A DNA stretch of 10,277 nt from Pyrodictiaceae archaeon. GTDB taxonomy: Archaea > Thermoproteota > Thermoprotei_A > Sulfolobales > Pyrodictiaceae. The stretch covers positions 1-10,277 of the forward strand of contig JALUFI010000190.1 of the NCBI GenBank assembly GCA_027043685.1, in the 5' to 3' direction. The translations under genes were made by a program, and so were the position numbers. The notes beneath the pieces are model-generated. The model made no database searches. It was not told the origin of the DNA and worked only from the letters and a program-made list of their open reading frames with translations. Below, piece after piece: positions 7,173 to 10,277 of the stretch (position 1 is its first letter; each line of letters begins with the position of its first letter).

Positions 7173-7200
7173 TTATAGAGGTGCCGAGATTCTTTTATCC
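7173..7200 (+). promoter_or_regulatory. Candidate promoter region for acetyl-CoA synthetase
   Basis: The gap after the sirtuin-like stop is an AT-rich island in otherwise GC-rich DNA. TTTTAT at 7193-7198 and TTATAG at 7173-7178 both resemble archaeal TATA boxes. Using the first, transcription would begin near 7222, leaving a ~73-nt leader. The same T-rich tract could also help end the upstream transcript. A short ATAAT/ATTAT inverted repeat lies at 7162-7175. Confidence 0.45.
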
Positions 7201-7242
7201 AGGCAGCCTAGCGTCTACTAGCTCCCCGGCAGCCACCCGACA

Positions 7243-7261
7243 AGTGGCGAAACCCTCCACT
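7243..7261 (+). other. Small hairpin in the acs leader
   Basis: AGTGG (7243-7247) pairs with CCACT (7257-7261) around a 9-nt loop in the predicted 5' leader. The stem is short and may be chance; it does not reach the Shine-Dalgarno GGGTGAG at 7283-7289. Confidence 0.2.
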
Positions 7262-7294
7262 CCTGCACCCCAGGCTCCTCAAGGGTGAGCCGAA

Positions 7295-9304
7295 GTGGCA
7301 ACCGAGCAGGGCCTCCCCTTCGGCGAGAAGTACGTCGTCCAGCTGGCCCAGCTCGAGCACTACCGCCGCAAGAGCCTAGAGGACCCCATCCGGTTCTGGG
7401 ACGAGAAGGCCCGCGAGCTCATCTGGCTCCGCTACTGGGACAAGGTCCTCGACGACTCCAACCCACCCTTCTACAAGTGGTTCGTCGGCGGCGTGACGAA
7501 CATCAACCTAAACGCCCTGGACAAGTGGATGAAGACCGACGTAAAGAACAGGGCGGCCTACATATGGGAAGGCGAGGACGGCGAGGTACGCATCTACACC
7601 TACCAGGACCTCTTCCGCGAGGTAAACAAGTTCGCCAAGGTACTCAAGGACCTCGGCGTCAGGCCCGACGACCGCGTAGTAATCTACATGCCCATGATAC
7701 CCGAGCTCCCCATGGCGCTCCTGGCAACCACGAGGATAGGTGCGATACACAGCGTCGTCTTCAGCGGCTTCAGCCCCAAGGCCCTCGCGGACAGGATAGT
7801 AGACGCGAAGGCAAAGGTAGTGATAACGGCTGACGGCTACTACCGCCGCGGCAAGGTAATCAACCTCAAGAAGAACGCCGACGAAGGCATAAGGCTGGCC
7901 AAGGAGCAGGGCGTAGAGGTCGAGAAGGTACTCGTCGTCAAGAGGGGCGGCAGCCTCAGCGTCGACATAGACCTAGTCGAGGGCCGCGACTACATCTACC
8001 AGGACCTAGCCAAGAAGCTCCCCCACGACACCTACGTGCCTCCCGAGCCCAGGAAGAGCGAGGACATACTCTTCATACTCTACAGCAGCGGCACCACCGG
8101 CAAACCCAAGGGCATAATGCACAGCGTCGGAGGCTACATGGTCTGGGCCTACTGGAGCTTCAAGTGGACCTGGGACCCCAGGCCCGACGACGTCATGTGG
8201 ACAATGGCCGACATAGGCTGGATAACCGGCCACACCTACATAGTATACGCCCCCCTCATGCACGGCCTCACCAACATAATGTATGAGGGCGCGCCCGACT
8301 ACCCGGCGCCGGACAGGCCCTGGGAGATAATAGAGAAGTACAGGGTGACCATCTTCTACACCAGCCCCACCGCGATAAGGCTGTTCAGGAAGTACGGCGA
8401 CGAGTGGGTCAAGAAGCACGACCTCAGCAGCCTCCGCCTAATAGGCACTGTGGGCGAGCCAATCAACCCCGATGTCTGGAAGTGGTACTACGAGGTCGTC
8501 GGCCAGGGCCGCACCCCGATAATAGACACGTGGTGGCAGACCGAGACCGGCGCAGCAATGATAGCTCCCGCCCCCGGCGTCGCGCTAGTGCCCCTCAAGC
8601 CCGGCAGCGCGACCTTCCCACTCCCCGGCGTGGACGCCGACGTGTTCAACGACAGGGGTGAGCCGGCGAAGCCCGGCGAGAAGGGCTACCTCGTCATCAA
8701 GAAGCCGTGGCCCGGCATGCTCATAGGCCTCTGGGGCGACCCCCAGCGCTACATAAGGACCTACTGGCAGCGCTTCAGCAAGCCCGACCAGGGAGTCTGG
8801 ATATACTACCCAGCAGACTACGCCGTGAAGGACGAGGACGGCTACTTCTGGCTACTAGGCCGCGCAGACGAGGTACTCAACGTAGCCGGCCACCGCCTAG
8901 GCACCACCGAGATAGAGGACGCGATACTCACCCACCCAGCGGTAGCGGAGGCGGCAGTGGTAGGCATACCCGACCCCGTCAAGGGCGAGGTGCCCCTAGC
9001 AGTAGTGGTGCTCCGCGAAGGCTACAAGCCCAGCCGCGAGCTAGAGGAGGAGATCAAGCAGACCGTCCGCAGAGTCCTCTCACCCATAGCAGTGCCCGCC
9101 AGAGTGCTGTTCGTCAACAAGCTCCCCAAGACCAGGAGCGGCAAGATAATGAGGCGCCTCATCAAGGCAGTAGCGACCGGCGCCCCGCTAGGCGACGTCT
9201 CAACCCTAGAGGACGAGGCAAGCGTCGAGGAGATAAAGAGGGCCTGGGAGGAGTTCAAGAAAGCCATCGAGGAGAGCGAGCGCCTCCTCCGCGGCCAGAG
9301 CTAA
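7295..9304 (+). CDS. acs: AMP-forming acetyl-CoA synthetase (acetate--CoA ligase)
   Basis: 669 residues, full length for Acs (typically ~650). The ANL core motifs are intact: YSSGTTGKPKG (263-273, P-loop), DTWWQTETG (411-419), LGRADEVLNVAGHR (521-534, hinge and C-terminal domain) and PKTRSGKIMRR (611-621) with catalytic Lys617. The tryptophan pair in DTWWQ closes a small acyl pocket in characterised Acs enzymes, favouring acetate or propionate over longer acids. GYYRRGKVINLKK (181-193) corresponds to the CoA-binding arginine region. The enzyme makes acetyl-CoA from acetate, ATP and CoA in the cytoplasm. In Crenarchaeota, related paralogues activate 3-hydroxypropionate or 4-hydroxybutyrate, so substrate is likely but not certain. 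The GTG start has GGGTGAG five nt upstream. Codons such as ATA, GTA and CTA are more frequent than in neighbours, consistent with high expression. Confidence 0.92.
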   Translation: MATEQGLPFGEKYVVQLAQLEHYRRKSLEDPIRFWDEKARELIWLRYWDKVLDDSNPPFYKWFVGGVTNINLNALDKWMKTDVKNRAAYIWEGEDGEVRIYTYQDLFREVNKFAKVLKDLGVRPDDRVVIYMPMIPELPMALLATTRIGAIHSVVFSGFSPKALADRIVDAKAKVVITADGYYRRGKVINLKKNADEGIRLAKEQGVEVEKVLVVKRGGSLSVDIDLVEGRDYIYQDLAKKLPHDTYVPPEPRKSEDILFILYSSGTTGKPKGIMHSVGGYMVWAYWSFKWTWDPRPDDVMWTMADIGWITGHTYIVYAPLMHGLTNIMYEGAPDYPAPDRPWEIIEKYRVTIFYTSPTAIRLFRKYGDEWVKKHDLSSLRLIGTVGEPINPDVWKWYYEVVGQGRTPIIDTWWQTETGAAMIAPAPGVALVPLKPGSATFPLPGVDADVFNDRGEPAKPGEKGYLVIKKPWPGMLIGLWGDPQRYIRTYWQRFSKPDQGVWIYYPADYAVKDEDGYFWLLGRADEVLNVAGHRLGTTEIEDAILTHPAVAEAAVVGIPDPVKGEVPLAVVVLREGYKPSRELEEEIKQTVRRVLSPIAVPARVLFVNKLPKTRSGKIMRRLIKAVATGAPLGDVSTLEDEASVEEIKRAWEEFKKAIEESERLLRGQS

Positions 9305-9305
9305 A

Positions 9306-9320
9306 CCCCCTCCTTTTCCC
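9306..9320 (+). terminator. Pyrimidine-rich tract after acs
   Basis: The tract right after the acs stop is all C and T, including TTTT at 9314-9317. Crenarchaeal transcripts often end at T-rich tracts, so this is a possible but weak 3' end signal. Confidence 0.3.
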
Positions 9321-9332
9321 CTATGCGTGGAC

Positions 9333-9351
9333 GCGGCCCCGCCGGGGCCGC
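9333..9351. terminator. Perfect GC-rich inverted repeat between convergent genes
   Basis: GCGGCCCC (9333-9340) and GGGGCCGC (9344-9351) are perfect inverted arms around a GCC loop. The hairpin lies between the acs stop and the convergent stop at 9351-9353, so it could shape or protect 3' ends of both transcripts. Archaea do not rely on hairpin terminators, so termination itself is inferred. Confidence 0.4.
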
Positions 9352-9782
9352 TACTCCTCTCCCTCCTCTCCCCTAGCCTCCTCGACGTAGAGGCCGAGAA
9401 CCGGGTCCAGGTGCTCATTCACCGCCGCCTTCACAAGGCCTAGGACTGCCTCGGCCTCCTCCAGCTCCCTCTCCGGCGACGCCAGGCGGCCTATCAGCTG
9501 GCCGGCCTCGGTTGCGAAGCGCAGGGTGAGCATGTAGTCGACGAGGATGGTCATGAAGCGTGCCGCCTCTGCGTAGACCTGGAGGAACTGGGGCACCTCG
9601 GGGCCCCTCCTGTGGGCTATGCGGTGGATGCGGCGGGCCAGCTTCTTCGCCTCGTCGAGGTACATGTCGGCATCCATTAGGTCGGCCTCCAGGGCTTCTC
9701 CCAGGAGGCGCTGCAGCTCAGCCATTTGCTCCGCAGCTCTCTCGAGGAGACGGGGGTCAAGTGGCCCCGGGTCTGCTTTCAT
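9351..9782 (-). CDS. Small acidic helical protein of unknown function
   Basis: I do not recognise a family. The 143-residue protein begins at ATG 9782; the open frame extends upstream to 9929, but that stretch crosses a TATA-like element and reads as non-coding. The sequence is almost wholly alpha-helical. There is a heptad-like first helix (11-35, LLERAAEQMAELQRLLGEAL), a second (40-58, MYLDEAKKLARRIHRIAHR), a third (66-100, with FMTILVDYMLTLRF as a hydrophobic stretch that could pack or touch a membrane), a fourth (104-122), and a very acidic tail (EEARGEEGEE). There is no cysteine, signal peptide or recognisable catalytic motif. A four-helix bundle acting as an adaptor or scaffold would fit but is only inference. 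It is convergent with acs and divergent from the secreted protein gene. Confidence 0.65.
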   Translation of the reverse strand: MKADPGPLDPRLLERAAEQMAELQRLLGEALEADLMDADMYLDEAKKLARRIHRIAHRRGPEVPQFLQVYAEAARFMTILVDYMLTLRFATEAGQLIGRLASPERELEEAEAVLGLVKAAVNEHLDPVLGLYVEEARGEEGEE

Positions 9783-9793
9783 GGCGCTGCGCC
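9783..9793 (-). repeat. Short palindrome at the start of the helical protein gene
   Basis: GGCGCAGCGCC (read on the - strand) sits directly before the ATG at 9782 and no clear Shine-Dalgarno is seen. A four-bp hairpin here could reduce initiation, or this could be a protein-binding site; chance is also possible. Confidence 0.2.
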
Positions 9794-9862
9794 GAGGGTC
9801 TCCGTAGTACTGGCTGCTACCCCTACTCCACTTGTCCCCCTCTTGCCACCGCGCAGAATCCG

Positions 9863-9870
9863 TTAAATAA
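9863..9870 (-). promoter_or_regulatory. TATA box for the - strand helical protein gene
   Basis: TTATTTAA (read on the - strand) is a good archaeal TATA match in GC-rich surroundings. It predicts transcription start near 9840 and a ~57-nt leader before the ATG at 9782, which supports the shorter protein start. Confidence 0.5.
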
Positions 9871-9898
9871 GCCGGCCATTGGTGTTCATGGTACGTGA

Positions 9899-9905
9899 GT
9901 ATAAG
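9899..9905 (+). promoter_or_regulatory. TATA box for the secreted protein gene
   Basis: GTATAAG places TATAA at 9900-9904, predicting transcription start near 9928. That leaves a ~16-nt leader carrying GAGGTG (9930-9935), eight nt before the GTG at 9944. Confidence 0.5.
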
Positions 9906-9943
9906 AGGTATAGGGCACGGTAAGCCCACGAGGTGTTCTGGCC

Positions 9944-10277
9944 GTGAAGCGTGTTCTCCGTGTAGCGGCTGCCCTCATGGTCCTCGTCGTGATGCTAGTC
10001 CCCACCGTAGCCCCCGCGGCGGCTGCGGCCACGGGGCCTCTGCACGTCAAGGCGGTCGGCAGGCCGTTCATCCACCCAGCGCTCCTCAACCCCAACAGCA
10101 TGGTCTGGAAGTACGGCGCCCTAGTCGACAAGAACTCGACACTGACCCTTGGGTTTGAGAAGTTCCTTGAGACCGCTAGGCGCCACGGCCTCAACATAGA
10201 GGCGGGCGGCAAGGTTGCAAGGATAATGGTCGTCCTACCCGCCAGGGTTGACGCGGCCACTCTCAGGGCGGTAGCCA
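9944..10277 (+). CDS. Secreted protein, N-terminal part (runs off right edge); possible protease pro-region
   Basis: An open frame from GTG 9944 runs to the window end (111 complete codons). GAGGTG at 9930-9935, eight nt upstream, supports the start. A classic signal peptide is seen: basic MKRVLR, a hydrophobic core (ALMVLVVMLVPTV), then an Ala-rich region with likely cleavage around residues 28-30. The mature part has KAVGRPFIHPALLNPNSMVW and, later, GGKVARIMVVLPARVDAATL (88-107). The latter, a basic residue pair before a hydrophobic strand ending in LP, resembles the start of inhibitor-like pro-domains of subtilisin-type (S8) proteases, but this is a weak hint. A surface-layer or binding protein is equally possible without the rest of the sequence. 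It is a candidate client of the envelope machinery at the left of the window, though nothing links them directly. Confidence 0.65.
   Translation, partial: MKRVLRVAAALMVLVVMLVPTVAPAAAAATGPLHVKAVGRPFIHPALLNPNSMVWKYGALVDKNSTLTLGFEKFLETARRHGLNIEAGGKVARIMVVLPARVDAATLRAVA

Noticed and set aside
7166..7294. C/D-box small RNA or riboswitch in the acs leader
   Set aside because: No RTGATGA/CTGA box pair or recognisable aptamer core was seen; only a short hairpin is present.
8707..9390. 227-residue + strand open frame
   Set aside because: It is an out-of-frame Arg/Pro-rich shadow of the acs 3' half; acs is strongly supported in its own frame.
9783..9929. N-terminal extension of the acidic helical protein
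   Set aside because: It covers a TATA-like element and intergenic sequence with unlike composition and no helical pattern; the ATG at 9782 is preferred.
9886..10260. 124-residue - strand open frame
   Set aside because: It is antisense to the secreted protein gene, which has a signal peptide and ribosome-binding site.

Overview
The window looks like chromosome from a GC-rich hyperthermophilic crenarchaeon, most likely of the Desulfurococcales/Pyrodictiaceae type. The signs are heavy use of AGG (Arg) and ATA (Ile) codons, frequent GTG and perhaps TTG starts, short or overlapping gene junctions, TATA-type promoters with Shine-Dalgarno leaders, and archaeal families such as an archaeosortase and a COG0731-type radical SAM protein. 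This placement is inference from composition and gene content. No tRNA, rRNA, CRISPR array or insertion sequence was recognised, and no gene-free stretch exceeds 300 bases.

Region 1 (1-5403, + strand) is a tight five-gene run with junctions of -26, +7, -22 and about +15 nt. It holds the C-terminal part of a processive family-2 glycosyltransferase, an archaeosortase/exosortase-family transpeptidase, a membrane-anchored winged-helix regulator with an extracytoplasmic domain, a large GT-C-like polytopic membrane protein, and a second membrane-bound family-2 glycosyltransferase. Together these suggest an envelope system that makes surface glycans and processes sorted surface proteins, with its own transmembrane one-component regulator.

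Region 2 (5297-6298, - strand) is a radical SAM enzyme with a C-terminal winged-helix-like domain. Its 3' end overlaps the last glycosyltransferase tail-to-tail by 107 bp.

Region 3 (6404-9304, + strand) begins with a degenerate sirtuin-like protein. It keeps the Zn-ribbon cysteines, but the catalytic His and several NAD-site residues appear replaced. It is followed directly by an AMP-forming acetyl-CoA synthetase that keeps the C-terminal SGK lysine. In bacteria that lysine is controlled by acetylation and sirtuin deacetylation, so the pairing is suggestive. The synthetase has a likely promoter of its own.

Region 4 (9305-10277): a perfect GC hairpin separates the synthetase from a convergent small acidic helical protein of unknown function (- strand). 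A divergent promoter region then leads to a secreted protein that runs off the right edge.
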